A DNA stretch of 64,000 bases from Actinomycetaceae bacterium TAE3-ERU4 (GTDB lineage Bacteria > Actinomycetota > Actinomycetes > Actinomycetales > Actinomycetaceae), in NCBI GenBank assembly GCA_019218365.1, contig JAHUUJ010000002.1:248001-312000 (forward strand), read 5' to 3'. How positions within the stretch are numbered: the stretch's first letter is position 1; every line of letters starts with the position of its first letter. Under the pieces are notes generated by a model. The model saw only the letters and a list, made by a program, of their open reading frames with translations. It ran no database searches and was not told where the DNA came from. Both the position numbers and the translations under genes were made by a program. Below, one piece after another: positions 20,612-29,194 of this stretch.

Positions 20612-21301
20612 ATGGCTGCACAGCAGCGAGACAGGAACGGCCAGTCCGCCGAAAATCGCGACACAGAGCGTCGCGAGCGTCGGGGACGCCGTGAAGACCG
20701 TCGTGGCAACAAGGCCCGCGACGAAAAGAACCAGTACGTAGAGCGCGTCGTTACCATTAACCGTGTCTCCAAGGTCGTAAAGGGTGGTCGTCGCTTTAGC
20801 TTCACCGCTCTGGTCGTCGTTGGTGACGGTGAAGGTACCGTCGGAGTTGGCTACGGAAAGGCTAAGGAAGTACCCGCAGCAATCGCCAAGGGCGTTGAAG
20901 AAGCCAAGAAGAACTTCTTCCGCGTTCCGATGATTCGCCGCACCATCACTCACGTCACCCAGGGTGAAGACGCAGCCGGCATCGTCCTGCTTCGTCCCGC
21001 CTCACCGGGTACCGGTGTTATCGCCGGTGGTCCGGTTCGCGCCGTCCTTGACTGCGCTGGCGTGCACGATGTCTTGAGCAAGTCTCTGGGGTCTTCCAAC
21101 GCAATTAACATTGTTCACGCGACCGTTAAGGCGTTGAAGCAGCTTGAGCAGCCTGAGGCTGTTGCTGCCCGCCGTGGCTTGCCGCTGGAGCGCGTTGCTC
21201 CCGTCGGTATGCTGCGTGCCCGCGCCGAAGCTGAAGCTGAGCGTAAGGAAAGCGCCGAAAAGGCTGAAGCCGAAAAGGCAGCTGCGGGGGTGAGTGAATA
21301 A
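20612..21301 (+). CDS. rpsE: 30S ribosomal protein uS5
   Basis: A 229-residue protein of the decoding-fidelity region. The double-stranded RNA-binding fold ([19 protein letters not shown]) and the C-terminal S5 domain are present. An N-terminal extension of about 35 charged residues and an Ala/Glu/Lys-rich C-terminal tail make it longer than the roughly 166-residue E. coli protein, as in many actinobacteria. Its TAA overlaps the rpmD ATG by one base. Confidence 0.97.
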   Translation: MAAQQRDRNGQSAENRDTERRERRGRREDRRGNKARDEKNQYVERVVTINRVSKVVKGGRRFSFTALVVVGDGEGTVGVGYGKAKEVPAAIAKGVEEAKKNFFRVPMIRRTITHVTQGEDAAGIVLLRPASPGTGVIAGGPVRAVLDCAGVHDVLSKSLGSSNAINIVHATVKALKQLEQPEAVAARRGLPLERVAPVGMLRARAEAEAERKESAEKAEAEKAAAGVSE

Positions 21302-21483
21302 TGGCTAACCTGAAAATCACTCGTGTCCGTGGTGACGTCGGCTCCAAGGAGAACCAGCGTGCGACTATGCGCACTCTGGGTCTGCGTAAAATCGGCCAGT
21401 CCACCGTCCGCGAGGACAGCGCCCAGCTACGCGGTTACCTGCGTGCCGTTGCGCACCTCGTAAAGGTTGAGGAGGTCAACTGA
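21301..21483 (+). CDS. rpmD: 50S ribosomal protein uL30
   Basis: A 60-residue large-subunit protein with the compact L30 fold: [20 protein letters not shown], then [15 protein letters not shown]. It overlaps rpsE by one base and is followed by rplO after 2 bases, with GAGG ahead of that start. Confidence 0.95.
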   Translation: MANLKITRVRGDVGSKENQRATMRTLGLRKIGQSTVREDSAQLRGYLRAVAHLVKVEEVN

Positions 21484-21485
21484 CA

Positions 21486-21983
21486 ATGGCTAAGAGCACC
21501 GAAAAGGTTGAGCAGACCGAAGAAAAGGTACATGTTCTGAAGGTTCACCACCTTCGTCCCGCTCCCGGCGCGAAGCGTAAGAAGATTCGCGTTGGTCGTG
21601 GTGAAGGATCCAAGGGTAAGACAGCAGGTCGCGGTACCAAGGGTACTAAGGCACGTTACTCCGTCCCCCAGGGATTCGAAGGTGGCCAGATGCCGATGCA
21701 CATGCGTCTTCCCAAGCTCCGTGGATTCAAGAACCCCTTCCGCACCGAATACCAGGTTGTTAACTTGGATAAACTTTCAACTCTCTTCCCAGAGGGTGGA
21801 AAGATTGGTGTTGAAGAGCTAATTGCAGCTGGCGCAGTTCGTAAGAACCAGCTGGTTAAGGTTCTCGGTACCGGTGAAGCAAAGGCAGCTTTTGAGCTGA
21901 CCGTTGACGCTTGGTCGGCTTCTGCCGAAAAGAAGATTAAGGAAGCTAACGGCTCCCTAACCCTTCGTGAACGTCAGGGCTAA
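21486..21983 (+). CDS. rplO: 50S ribosomal protein uL15
   Basis: A 165-residue late-assembly protein. A variable N-terminal segment (about 20 residues) precedes the core [29 protein letters not shown] region; the Gly-rich block around [18 protein letters not shown] is diagnostic. It is the last gene before a strong terminator, so the spc transcript appears to end here rather than continue into secY. Confidence 0.96.
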   Translation: MAKSTEKVEQTEEKVHVLKVHHLRPAPGAKRKKIRVGRGEGSKGKTAGRGTKGTKARYSVPQGFEGGQMPMHMRLPKLRGFKNPFRTEYQVVNLDKLSTLFPEGGKIGVEELIAAGAVRKNQLVKVLGTGEAKAAFELTVDAWSASAEKKIKEANGSLTLRERQG

Positions 21984-21991
21984 ATAAGCTC

Positions 21992-22025
21992 AAGGGGTGG
22001 CCCGCAGGTGCGGGTCACCCCTTTT
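21992..22025 (+). terminator. Intrinsic terminator of the spc operon
   Basis: AAGGGGTGGCCCGC pairs with GCGGGTCACCCCTT (14 bp, one G-U) around an AGGT loop and runs into TTTT. It lies 8 bases after the rplO stop. Confidence 0.88.
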
Positions 22026-22040
22026 CGACGTTAGATTTGA

Positions 22041-22070
22041 TTGGGCAAGACTACTTTAAGTGGTTAGAAT
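22041..22070 (+). promoter_or_regulatory. Candidate secY promoter
   Basis: TTGGGC (22041-22046) and TAGAAT (22065-22070) are 18 bases apart, just downstream of the spc terminator and about 58 bases before the secY start. This supports an independent secY-adk transcript. Confidence 0.6.
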
Positions 22071-22127
22071 AGCCCCAGCATTAGTGGTCTTGAGGCCAAC
22101 TCGGAAAATTTTTAATTAGGAGGTAGG

Positions 22128-23426
22128 GTGCTTAGCGCATTCGCACAGGCATTCCGCACGCCCGACTTGCGGCGTAAGCTGCTTTTCACGCTGTTTATTA
22201 TGGCGCTATTCAGGGCGGGTACTTTTATTCCCACACCCGGTGTATCCATGCACAACATCAACCTGTGTATGGCCCAGTCGGATGGTGCGGGACTGCTGGA
22301 TTTGGTTAACCTCTTTTCCGGTGGGGCTCTCATGCAACTATCTATTTTTGCGCTGGGAATTATGCCCTACATTACGGCCTCTATTATTATCCAGCTTTTG
22401 CGGGTAGTGGTTCCTCGTTTTGAGGACTTGCACAAGGAAGGCCAGGCTGGTCAGGCCAAATTAACCCAGTACACCAGGTACCTGACTATCTTCCTGTCGG
22501 TTATGCAGTCCACGGGATTCATTTCCCTGGCGCACTCCGGACGTATGTTCAACGGTTGTTCGGAAAAGATTATTCCGAACGATTCGACCTGGACTTTTAT
22601 CATCATGATTATCGTGATGACCGCGGGTACCTCGGTAATTATGTGGCTGGCGGAACTGATCACCAGTAACGGAATCGGTAACGGTATGTCCCTGCTGATT
22701 TTCACCTCGATTATTGCGCGTCTTCCCGCTCAGCTATTTAACATCGCCACCACCGACCAAAACGGTATTTTCAAGGTTCTTTTGATTATCGCTTTGATGG
22801 GTCTGATTACCCTGGCAATTGTTTTCGTGGAACAGGCAATGCGTCGAGTTCCCGTGCAGTATGCTAAGCGCATGGTTGGATCACGGATGTACGGCGGAAC
22901 TACCACCTACATTCCGATTAAAATCAACATGTCTGGTGTTATCCCGGTAATCTTCTCTACCTCTATTTTGGCGATGCCGGTAATGATTGCTAACTTTGGT
23001 GATCCCCACAGCCGTTGGGTACAGGTTATCCAGCGATACTTCCACCAGCAGTCGGCAATCTACCTTTTGATTGACGCACTTTTGATTATTTTCTTTGCTT
23101 TCTTCTACACCCAGATCACTTTCGACCCGGTTGAAGTAGCAGACAACATGAAGAAGTATGGCGGTTTCGTCCCCGGTGTCCGCGCTGGACGCCCCACTGC
23201 GGAACTTCTTGCCTACATCATTAATCGTATTACTACCGCCGGATCTCTCTACCTGGTCCTCGTGGCTATGATTCCGGTTCTTGCGCTTATCCCAATGGGT
23301 ATTAGCCAGCAGCAGTTACCTTTCGGTGGTACTAGCTTGCTGATTATCGTTGGGGTTGGTTTGCAAACGGTAATGGAAGTTAATTCACAACTTCGACAGC
23401 ACCACTATGAAGGATTCCTCCGATGA
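22128..23426 (+). CDS. secY: Protein translocase subunit SecY
   Basis: The 432-residue pore subunit of the Sec export channel in the cytoplasmic membrane, expected to have ten transmembrane helices. The second-helix/plug region reads FSGGALMQLSIFALGIMPYI, and the conserved cytoplasmic loop ends near MKKYGGFVPGVRAGRPT. It starts at GTG after AGGAGGT. Its TGA overlaps the adk ATG by 4 bases. Confidence 0.97.
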   Translation: MLSAFAQAFRTPDLRRKLLFTLFIMALFRAGTFIPTPGVSMHNINLCMAQSDGAGLLDLVNLFSGGALMQLSIFALGIMPYITASIIIQLLRVVVPRFEDLHKEGQAGQAKLTQYTRYLTIFLSVMQSTGFISLAHSGRMFNGCSEKIIPNDSTWTFIIMIIVMTAGTSVIMWLAELITSNGIGNGMSLLIFTSIIARLPAQLFNIATTDQNGIFKVLLIIALMGLITLAIVFVEQAMRRVPVQYAKRMVGSRMYGGTTTYIPIKINMSGVIPVIFSTSILAMPVMIANFGDPHSRWVQVIQRYFHQQSAIYLLIDALLIIFFAFFYTQITFDPVEVADNMKKYGGFVPGVRAGRPTAELLAYIINRITTAGSLYLVLVAMIPVLALIPMGISQQQLPFGGTSLLIIVGVGLQTVMEVNSQLRQHHYEGFLR

Positions 23427-23992
23427 CAAGAATGGTCCTAATCGGCCCGCCGGGAGCGGGTAAAGGTACCCAGGCTAAGCACATTTGTGAAAAGCTAAAT
23501 ATTCCCCACATTTCCACCGGTGAAATTTTCCGCCAGAACATTAGCGAAGGCACCGAGTTGGGTGTGCGTGCGAAAGATTACATTGAAAAAGGGGAGTACG
23601 TTCCCGATTCTGTAACAGTACCGATGGTTAAAGCACGTCTACAGTGCCCCGACACCAAGGACGGTTTTCTCCTTGACGGATTCCCCCGTACTGTAGCGCA
23701 GGCCCGCGTCCTACACGACCTGTTGGCCTCGATTGATTCCGACCTTGATATGGTTTTGGAAATTACCGCTGATACCGAAGAGGTAATTAAGCGAATGCTA
23801 AACCGTGCCAAGGTTGAGCACCGTCCGGATGACACCGAAGATGTTATCCGTCATAGACTGGAAGTCTATCGGGAACTCACCGAACCGATTGCCACCTATT
23901 ATGAGGAACATGACCTGTTGATTCAGGTAGACGGCCTCGGGACAATCGAAGAAGTCTCCGCTCGAATTGATGAGGCAATGAAAAAGAATTAA
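23423..23992 (+). CDS. adk: Adenylate kinase
   Basis: Catalyses ATP + AMP = 2 ADP. The 189-residue protein has the P-loop GPPGAGKGTQ at residues 8-17, the AMP-binding segment STGEIFRQN, and DGFPRT. The LID is the short form without a zinc domain (NRAKVEHRPDDTEDVIRHRL region), the usual type in actinobacteria. It is translationally coupled to secY and followed at once by a strong terminator. Confidence 0.97.
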   Translation: MTRMVLIGPPGAGKGTQAKHICEKLNIPHISTGEIFRQNISEGTELGVRAKDYIEKGEYVPDSVTVPMVKARLQCPDTKDGFLLDGFPRTVAQARVLHDLLASIDSDLDMVLEITADTEEVIKRMLNRAKVEHRPDDTEDVIRHRLEVYRELTEPIATYYEEHDLLIQVDGLGTIEEVSARIDEAMKKN

Positions 23993-24027
23993 ATGAAAAA
24001 GGGAGCCAATCGGCTCCCTTTTTCATT
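23992..24027 (+). terminator. Intrinsic terminator between adk and map
   Basis: AATGAAAAAGGGAGCC pairs perfectly with GGCTCCCTTTTTCATT (16 bp) around AATC; the right arm includes the T-run. It begins on the last base of the adk stop codon and ends only 22 bases before map. Confidence 0.9.
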
Positions 24028-24049
24028 CCCCTCACGTTAGGAAACAAAA

Positions 24050-24919
24050 ATGCGTTTTAGGGAAAAAATCCGCACCAAGATGCCCAAAGAAATTGTCTAT
24101 ATGCGTGAAGCAGGCTTGGTAGTTGCAGAAATTCACCGTTCGCTGGCGCAGGCTTGCCGTCCGGGTATTACGACCGCGGAACTAGATGAAGTCAGCCACG
24201 AAGCAATTAAACGTTGTGGTGCGCGTTCCAACTTCTTGAACTATCACGGCTTTCCGGCCACGACCTGTATTTCCGTAAACGAGGAAATCGTTCATGGAAT
24301 CCCGGGGACAAGACGACTAGAGGCCGGTGATTTAGTGAAGTTTGACTGCGGTGCCTACGTAGTACGTGAGAATAAGCAATGGCATGGTGATGCGGCTTTT
24401 GCCATGATCGTCGGTGGGGATGAAGCGGGATCTCAGAAAGCACGCGAGCTCTCCGCAGTTACCAAAACCGCAATGACCGAGGCTATTGTAGAAATCGCCC
24501 GAGGAGCTAAAACTCTAAACGCGGTAGGCGATACCGTTGAGCGGGTAGTGGCAGAAAAATCTCTTGAGCTTGGCTGGGAAGCCGGAATTGTTGAAGAGTT
24601 CGTAGGCCACGGAATTGGAAACGCAATGCACGAACCGCCGGAAGTTTACAACTACTCCGTGCGCTCTACACTCACTAAGTTAAAGCCCGGAATGGTTTTA
24701 GCAATTGAGCCTATGCTTACCGCTGGAGAGGCAGACAATTATATTGCCGACGACGGGTGGACCGTAATTACCGAAGACGGTTCTTTAGCCTGCCAGTGGG
24801 AACATAGCGTTGCCATCATGCCCGGTGGAGTTTGGGTCTTGACTGCAAAAGATGGGGGAGAGGAACTTTTGGCCCCTTACGGACTCAAACCGGTAACTTT
24901 GCCCGGGGCAGGTGACTGA
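24050..24919 (+). CDS. map: Methionine aminopeptidase, type I
   Basis: Removes the initiator methionine from new proteins. The 289-residue protein carries the expected metal-ligand segments in order: KFDCGAYV, HGDAAFAM, GHGIGNAMHEPPEV, AIEPML and WEHSVAI. The ATG has AGGAAAC upstream. It lies 22 bases after the adk terminator with no obvious promoter between, so it depends on read-through or on a promoter inside adk. An infA-rpmJ block follows. Confidence 0.96.
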   Translation: MRFREKIRTKMPKEIVYMREAGLVVAEIHRSLAQACRPGITTAELDEVSHEAIKRCGARSNFLNYHGFPATTCISVNEEIVHGIPGTRRLEAGDLVKFDCGAYVVRENKQWHGDAAFAMIVGGDEAGSQKARELSAVTKTAMTEAIVEIARGAKTLNAVGDTVERVVAEKSLELGWEAGIVEEFVGHGIGNAMHEPPEVYNYSVRSTLTKLKPGMVLAIEPMLTAGEADNYIADDGWTVITEDGSLACQWEHSVAIMPGGVWVLTAKDGGEELLAPYGLKPVTLPGAGD

Positions 24920-25013
24920 TCAGACACCCCAGTTAATTTGCTTCAGAGAGCGAAAACTAATAGTGTTGTCTGTTGGGTGTTCTCTCATGCGGATAACTGT
25001 GTGTGAAAACCGT

Positions 25014-25033
25014 CTTCGTCAACCCTGGCGAAG
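25014..25033 (+). other. Hairpin in the infA leader
   Basis: CTTCGTCA and TGGCGAAG pair over 8 bp (one G-U) with loop ACCC, 32 bases before the infA ATG. No T-tract follows, so it is not a terminator. A TGCGGATAAC stretch near 24988 could be an extended -10, but no -35 at proper spacing is seen. Confidence 0.45.
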
Positions 25034-25065
25034 GAACCCAAATGAATTGAGAGTAGTCGGAGTAT

Positions 25066-25287
25066 ATGGCAAAAAAAGACGGTGTTATTGAAGTAGAAGG
25101 TACGGTTGTTGAAGCCCTACCTAATGCGATGTTCCGTGTTGAGCTGGAGAACGAGCACATTGTTCTTGCGCACATCTCGGGCAAGATGCGCCAACACTAC
25201 ATTCGAATCCTCCCCGAGGACCGAGTAGTGGTCGAACTTAGTCCATATGACCTCACTAGAGGTCGTATCGTCTACCGCTATAAGTAA
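25066..25287 (+). CDS. infA: Translation initiation factor IF-1
   Basis: A 73-residue single OB-fold (S1-like) protein that binds the ribosomal A site during initiation. The whole protein matches the family: [19 protein letters not shown] through [19 protein letters not shown]. The start follows CGGAG. It is followed by rpmJ after 42 bases. Confidence 0.98.
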   Translation: MAKKDGVIEVEGTVVEALPNAMFRVELENEHIVLAHISGKMRQHYIRILPEDRVVVELSPYDLTRGRIVYRYK

Positions 25288-25329
25288 GAACTAGACACAT
25301 GCGCCGTCAGATGACGGCGGAGGTACATC

Positions 25330-25443
25330 ATGAAGGTCAAGCCGAGTGTCAAGAAGATTTGTGACAAGTGCAAGGTGATTCGTCGCCACGGTACTGTCCG
25401 AGTCATCTGTGACGACCCCAGGCACAAGCAGCGCCAGGGCTAA
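25330..25443 (+). CDS. rpmJ: 50S ribosomal protein bL36
   Basis: A 37-residue zinc-ribbon protein of the large subunit: [16 protein letters not shown], with Cys11, Cys14, Cys27 and His32 as zinc ligands, ending [16 protein letters not shown] lies just upstream of the ATG. The infA-rpmJ-rpsM order is conserved in bacteria. Confidence 0.96.
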   Translation: MKVKPSVKKICDKCKVIRRHGTVRVICDDPRHKQRQG

Positions 25444-25477
25444 TCCTGTCTGCTTTCCCCAAAGGGATTAAAAATAG

Positions 25478-25580
25478 CATCTTGTCAGCCACCCGCTAGC
25501 GCGGTGCAGCCCTCGGTTTCGGAGGCCGAGGCCGGAAATAATTCCGGAAGACAAGGTGACGACCTCCGAAAAAATAGGAG
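25478..25580 (+). promoter_or_regulatory. Candidate four-way-junction leader RNA before rpsM
   Basis: CATCTTGTC (25478-25486) pairs with GACAAGGTG (25550-25558), 9 bp with one G-U, and encloses three consecutive hairpins: CAC(c)CGC/GCGGTG at 25490-25506, CCTCGG/CCGAGG at 25511-25531 and CCGGAA/TTCCGG at 25532-25547. Downstream, CTCC (25564-25567) can pair with GGAG of the rpsM ribosome binding site (25577-25580). The layout suggests an autoregulatory ribosomal-protein leader. It matches no family I can name, and the fold is by eye only. Confidence 0.55.
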
Positions 25581-25585
25581 AAAAA

Positions 25586-25954
25586 ATGGCACGTATTGCC
25601 GGTGTGGACCTCCCGCGTGAAAAGCGCCTGGAGATTGCCCTCACTTACGTTTACGGCGTCGGGCGTACCCGCGCACAGGAAACTCTGGATGCAACCGGTG
25701 TTTCCCCCGATACCCGAGTCAAGGACCTGACCGAAGAAGAATTGGTCAAGCTTCGTGACTTCATTGAAAGCAACTACAAGGTTGAAGGTGACCTGCGCCG
25801 TGAGGTTCAGGCAGACATTCGCCGTAAGATTGAAATCGCGTCCTACCAGGGTCTGCGCCACCGTCGTGGCCTGCCCGTACGTGGACAGCGCACTAAGACC
25901 AACGCCCGTACCCGCAAGGGTCCTAAGCGTACTGTCGCAGGTAAGAAGAAGTAG
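25586..25954 (+). CDS. rpsM: 30S ribosomal protein uS13
   Basis: A 122-residue head protein that contacts the P-site tRNA and forms intersubunit bridges. The start [16 protein letters not shown] and the tail with [20 protein letters not shown] are diagnostic. The frame is open upstream from a GTG at 25556, but the ATG at 25586 has the ribosome binding site ATAGGAG and gives the conserved N-terminus. It is the first gene of the alpha-type block. Confidence 0.97.
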   Translation: MARIAGVDLPREKRLEIALTYVYGVGRTRAQETLDATGVSPDTRVKDLTEEELVKLRDFIESNYKVEGDLRREVQADIRRKIEIASYQGLRHRRGLPVRGQRTKTNARTRKGPKRTVAGKKK

Positions 25955-26002
25955 TAGGCGGCTGAGCTTAACAGCCAGTTCGATGATCTTTTAGGAGAAG
26001 AT

Positions 26003-26407
26003 ATGCCCCCCAAGACTCGCGCCGCGGCAGCTCGCAAGGGCCGCCGTAAGGAACGCAAGAATATCGCTGTTGGTCAGGCACACATTAAGTCGACCTTCAA
26101 CAACACCATCGTTTCCATCACTGACCCCACCGGCGCTGTAATTGCCAGCTGCTCTTCCGGTCAGGTTGGTTTCAAGGGCTCACGTAAGTCCACCCCGTTC
26201 GCCGCTCAGCTCGCTGCTGAAGCCGCTGCTAAGCGTGCGCAGGAACACGGGATGAAGAAAGTTGACGTTTTTGTCAAGGGCCCCGGCTCCGGCCGTGAAA
26301 CCGCTATTCGCTCGCTGGGTGCAGCAGGCCTAGAGGTCGGTACCATTCAGGATGTTACCCCCCAGGCCCACAACGGTTGCCGTCCGCCCAAGCGTCGTCG
26401 CGTTTGA
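26003..26407 (+). CDS. rpsK: 30S ribosomal protein uS11
   Basis: A 134-residue platform protein near the mRNA exit. Signature: [20 protein letters not shown] and the C-terminal [24 protein letters not shown] precedes the ATG. In many bacteria, including Mycobacterium as I recall it, rpsD lies next; here it is missing and a 150-base non-coding gap leads to rpoA. Confidence 0.97.
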   Translation: MPPKTRAAAARKGRRKERKNIAVGQAHIKSTFNNTIVSITDPTGAVIASCSSGQVGFKGSRKSTPFAAQLAAEAAAKRAQEHGMKKVDVFVKGPGSGRETAIRSLGAAGLEVGTIQDVTPQAHNGCRPPKRRRV

Positions 26408-26414
26408 TTCGCTG

Positions 26415-26465
26415 GGGAACTTTTAGTTCCCACGTCCGCTTTGTGGATGCGCCACATTCGCAAAG
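26415..26465 (+). promoter_or_regulatory. Two hairpins in the rpsK-rpoA gap
   Basis: GGGAACT-TTT-AGTTCCC (26415-26431) starts 8 bases after the rpsK stop. A second stem pairs CTTTGTGGATG (26439-26449) with CATTCGCAAAG (26455-26465), 11 bp with two G-U pairs. Neither has a T-tract. They may be mRNA processing or regulatory structures ahead of rpoA. Confidence 0.45.
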
Positions 26466-26557
26466 TAACCTTTACAAAGATCCTCTGTGACTAACCCTCA
26501 CAGTTAAATATCTCGAAGTCATATGGCGGGCTTTTGGATAAAGGAAAGGAAATCGAC

Positions 26558-27556
26558 GTGCTGATTGCACAGCGACCCACACTGACTGAAGAAGTCGTAA
26601 GCGAACGTCGTTCGCGTTTCGTTCTTGAGCCTCTGGAGCCGGGATTCGGCTACACCCTAGGTAACTCGCTTCGTCGTACCCTGCTGTCCTCGATTCCGGG
26701 AGCAGCGGTTACATCGATTCGAATTGACGGCGTGCAGCACGAATTCAGCACCATCGAGGGCGTTAAGGAAGATGTTGCGCAGATTATTCTGAACATCAAG
26801 CAGATTGTGCTTTCTTCCGACAATGATGAGCCGGTTGTAATGTACCTGCGCCAGACTGGCGACGGGGTAGTTACCGCTGGTGACATCACGCCCCCGGCCG
26901 GCGTTGAAATTCACAACCCTGAACTGGTCCTCGCAACCCTTAATGACAAGGGACGCCTGGAGGTCGAATTGACCGTAGAGCGCGGACGTAGCTACGTCTC
27001 CGCTGCCCAGAACAAGCGTGATGACGCCGAAATCTCACGAATTCCAATCGATTCGATTTATTCACCGGTACTTAAGGTCACCTACAAGGTAGAAGCCACC
27101 CGTGTGGGGCAGCGTACCGACTTCGACCGTCTGATTGTCGATGTCGAGACTAAGCCTTCCATCAGCCCGCGCGATGCCCTTGCGTCGGCAGGTACTACGC
27201 TGGTGGGCCTATTCGGCCTGTGCAAGGAACTGAACGAAGAGTCCGAAGGAATCGACCTGGGCGAATCACAGACTGATAACGCCCTGGCCGCCGACTTGGC
27301 TCGCCCGATTAAGGACCTTGGCCTGCAGCCTCGTTCAATGAACGCTCTGCACCGCGATGAAATCAACACCATTGGTGAACTGGTTGCCCGTTCCGAAGCC
27401 GACCTGTTGGACATTCGTAACTTTGGTGCAAAGTCAATCGAAGAAATCAAGGAAAAACTAGCTGCTATTGGTATGGCGCTAAAGGATTCCCAGATGCCGC
27501 AGATTGGCGACAGCGAAAACACCGGTTCTATCCAGTTCAGCGACGACCTCGGCTGA
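26558..27556 (+). CDS. rpoA: RNA polymerase subunit alpha
   Basis: A 332-residue protein. Its N-terminal domain dimerises and starts polymerase assembly ([33 protein letters not shown]); after a flexible acidic linker, the C-terminal domain (about 265-315, [18 protein letters not shown] then [14 protein letters not shown]) contacts upstream DNA and activators. The frame is open from a TTG at 26534, but the GTG at 26558, seven bases after AAGGAAAGGA, gives the conserved start. Confidence 0.97.
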   Translation: MLIAQRPTLTEEVVSERRSRFVLEPLEPGFGYTLGNSLRRTLLSSIPGAAVTSIRIDGVQHEFSTIEGVKEDVAQIILNIKQIVLSSDNDEPVVMYLRQTGDGVVTAGDITPPAGVEIHNPELVLATLNDKGRLEVELTVERGRSYVSAAQNKRDDAEISRIPIDSIYSPVLKVTYKVEATRVGQRTDFDRLIVDVETKPSISPRDALASAGTTLVGLFGLCKELNEESEGIDLGESQTDNALAADLARPIKDLGLQPRSMNALHRDEINTIGELVARSEADLLDIRNFGAKSIEEIKEKLAAIGMALKDSQMPQIGDSENTGSIQFSDDLG

Positions 27557-27586
27557 ACGCCCATTTAATCTTTAAGGAGAAACACT

Positions 27587-28126
27587 ATGCCTAAGCCCGC
27601 AAAGGGACCCCGCCTGGGGGGCAGCGCTGCGCACGAGCGTTTAATTTTGGCTAACCTGTGCCGCAACGTCATCGAACACCGTCAGATTGTTACCACCCTG
27701 ACTCGCGCCAAGCGTGTTCAGCCGCTTCTTGAGCGTCTAATCACCAAGGCCAAGCGTGGCGACCAGCACGCTCGTCGTCAGGTAATGAAGGTGCTGGGTA
27801 CTAACACCCCCAAGCGCGCTGTAATCTTCAACGCTGAGGGAAAGCCCGGACGTAGCTTCAACTACACCTACGAGCTGTTCGACGTTATCGTTCCCGAGCT
27901 TGACCCGGCCCGCGAGGGTGGATACACCCGTATCATCAAGCTCCCCAACCGTAAGGGTGACCAGGCTCCGATGGCTCAGATTTCCATCGTGACCGAAAAG
28001 GTAGAAAAGAAGGCAGTCGTTAAGGCTGCTGAAAAGACCGCCGAAAAGGCTGCCCCGGTTGAAGAGGCTAAGGTCGAAGAGACCGCAGTTGTCGAAGAAG
28101 CTGAAAAGGCAGAAGAGACCAACTGA
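27587..28126 (+). CDS. rplQ: 50S ribosomal protein bL17
   Basis: A 179-residue protein near the tunnel exit. The conserved part is about 120 residues (GGSAAHERLILANLCRNVIE and RAVIFNAEGKPGRSF regions); a tail of about 50 Ala, Glu, Lys and Val residues follows, as often seen in actinobacteria. AAGGAG precedes the ATG. It closes the alpha block before a strong terminator. Confidence 0.97.
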   Translation: MPKPAKGPRLGGSAAHERLILANLCRNVIEHRQIVTTLTRAKRVQPLLERLITKAKRGDQHARRQVMKVLGTNTPKRAVIFNAEGKPGRSFNYTYELFDVIVPELDPAREGGYTRIIKLPNRKGDQAPMAQISIVTEKVEKKAVVKAAEKTAEKAAPVEEAKVEETAVVEEAEKAEETN

Positions 28127-28154
28127 AGTTAGCCCCTAAAGGGAAAACTCTTAA

Positions 28155-28200
28155 GGTTGTGCCCAGTATCGTTACACGGTACTGGGCACAACCTATTTTA
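28155..28200 (+). terminator. Intrinsic terminator after rplQ
   Basis: A 17-bp stem with one G-U (GGTTGTGCCCAGTATCG / CGGTACTGGGCACAACC) and loop TTACA is followed by TATTTTA. Confidence 0.9.
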
Positions 28201-28262
28201 ATTATCGCTATCTTTTAATCGATAACCTATCTACTATCTAAACGAGGCGCTGGGGAAACCGC

Positions 28263-28268
28263 TATCCT
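28263..28268 (+). promoter_or_regulatory. Putative -10 box of a leaderless transcript (truA)
   Basis: TATCCT lies 6 bases before the GTG start of truA, and no Shine-Dalgarno sequence precedes that GTG. Transcription would begin at the start codon. Confidence 0.55.
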
Positions 28269-28274
28269 AGTGCA

Positions 28275-29162
28275 GTGGAGGAAAAACTAAGGATACGTAT
28301 TGACCTGTCCTATGCGGGCACCAACTTTCGTGGGTGGGCTAGGCAGCCCGGTTTGCTAACCGTACAGGGGGAAATAGAAACTGCTCTCGAAACTGTCTTT
28401 CGGGTTCCAGTGCCCCTAACCGTAGCCGGACGTACCGATGCCGGTGTGCACGCACGTTTTCAAACCGCTCACGCTGATGTAGAAGCAAAAAAATATTTTG
28501 CTTGTGCCTCCAAGCAGGGAATTTCTCCAGAACTCTCTTTGTGTCGGCGTCTCAATAAAATATTGTCTGGTAATGCGAAACGGCGGGGGGTAAATACTCC
28601 GGACATTCTTTTAAGGAAAATTACTTTAGTGGATGAACGTTTTGACGCGCGTTTTTCTGCTTTGGGACGTTCTTATATTTACCGTTTAGCCGATACCTTG
28701 GAAACGAAAGATCCGCTGACATCCGCCTGCGTTACCTGGATTGATACTGCCTTTCCGCTAGATTTAGAAAGAATGAATTCCGCCGCTAAAGCCTTGTTGG
28801 GGGAACACGATTTTCTTTCCTACTGTCGTCCTCGTGAGGGTGCCACTACAATTCGCACGCTTCGTCGTTTTGAGTTTTCGCGTAACTCCGATGGGGTAGT
28901 GGTTGCTCACGTCAGTGCAGATGCTTTCTGTCATTCGATGGTGCGTTCATTAGTGGGAGCTGCAATCTTGGTTGGTAGCGGGCAGCGAGAAGAAAAATAT
29001 CTTGCAGATTTATTGCACTCCCCGAGCCGTCAAATTTGTGCGCCAATCGCCCCGCCGCAAGGGTTGTCCCTAAACGAGGTGGAATATCCCTCCACCCTCG
29101 ATGAATGTGCTGAACGCACCCTACAAGCTCGTCATCGTCGTGACGAATGCGGTTGCGAATAA
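28275..29162 (+). CDS. truA: tRNA pseudouridine(38-40) synthase
   Basis: Converts uridines 38-40 of the tRNA anticodon arm to pseudouridine. The 295-residue protein has DLSYAGTNFRGWARQPG at its N-terminus and the catalytic-aspartate motif AGRTDAGVHA near residue 55; RSYIYRL and HSMVRSLVGA follow in the normal order. It starts with GTG and looks leaderless. It is a little longer than E. coli TruA. Codon use is less biased than in the neighbouring ribosomal genes. Confidence 0.95.
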   Translation: MEEKLRIRIDLSYAGTNFRGWARQPGLLTVQGEIETALETVFRVPVPLTVAGRTDAGVHARFQTAHADVEAKKYFACASKQGISPELSLCRRLNKILSGNAKRRGVNTPDILLRKITLVDERFDARFSALGRSYIYRLADTLETKDPLTSACVTWIDTAFPLDLERMNSAAKALLGEHDFLSYCRPREGATTIRTLRRFEFSRNSDGVVVAHVSADAFCHSMVRSLVGAAILVGSGQREEKYLADLLHSPSRQICAPIAPPQGLSLNEVEYPSTLDECAERTLQARHRRDECGCE

Positions 29163-29194
29163 AAGACGTGAGACCGCTTGCACAGGCTCCCGCG

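Noticed and set aside
25556-25585. Upstream GTG start for rpsM
   Set aside because: The family N-terminus and the ribosome binding site both point to the ATG at 25586, and the extension lies within the structured leader.
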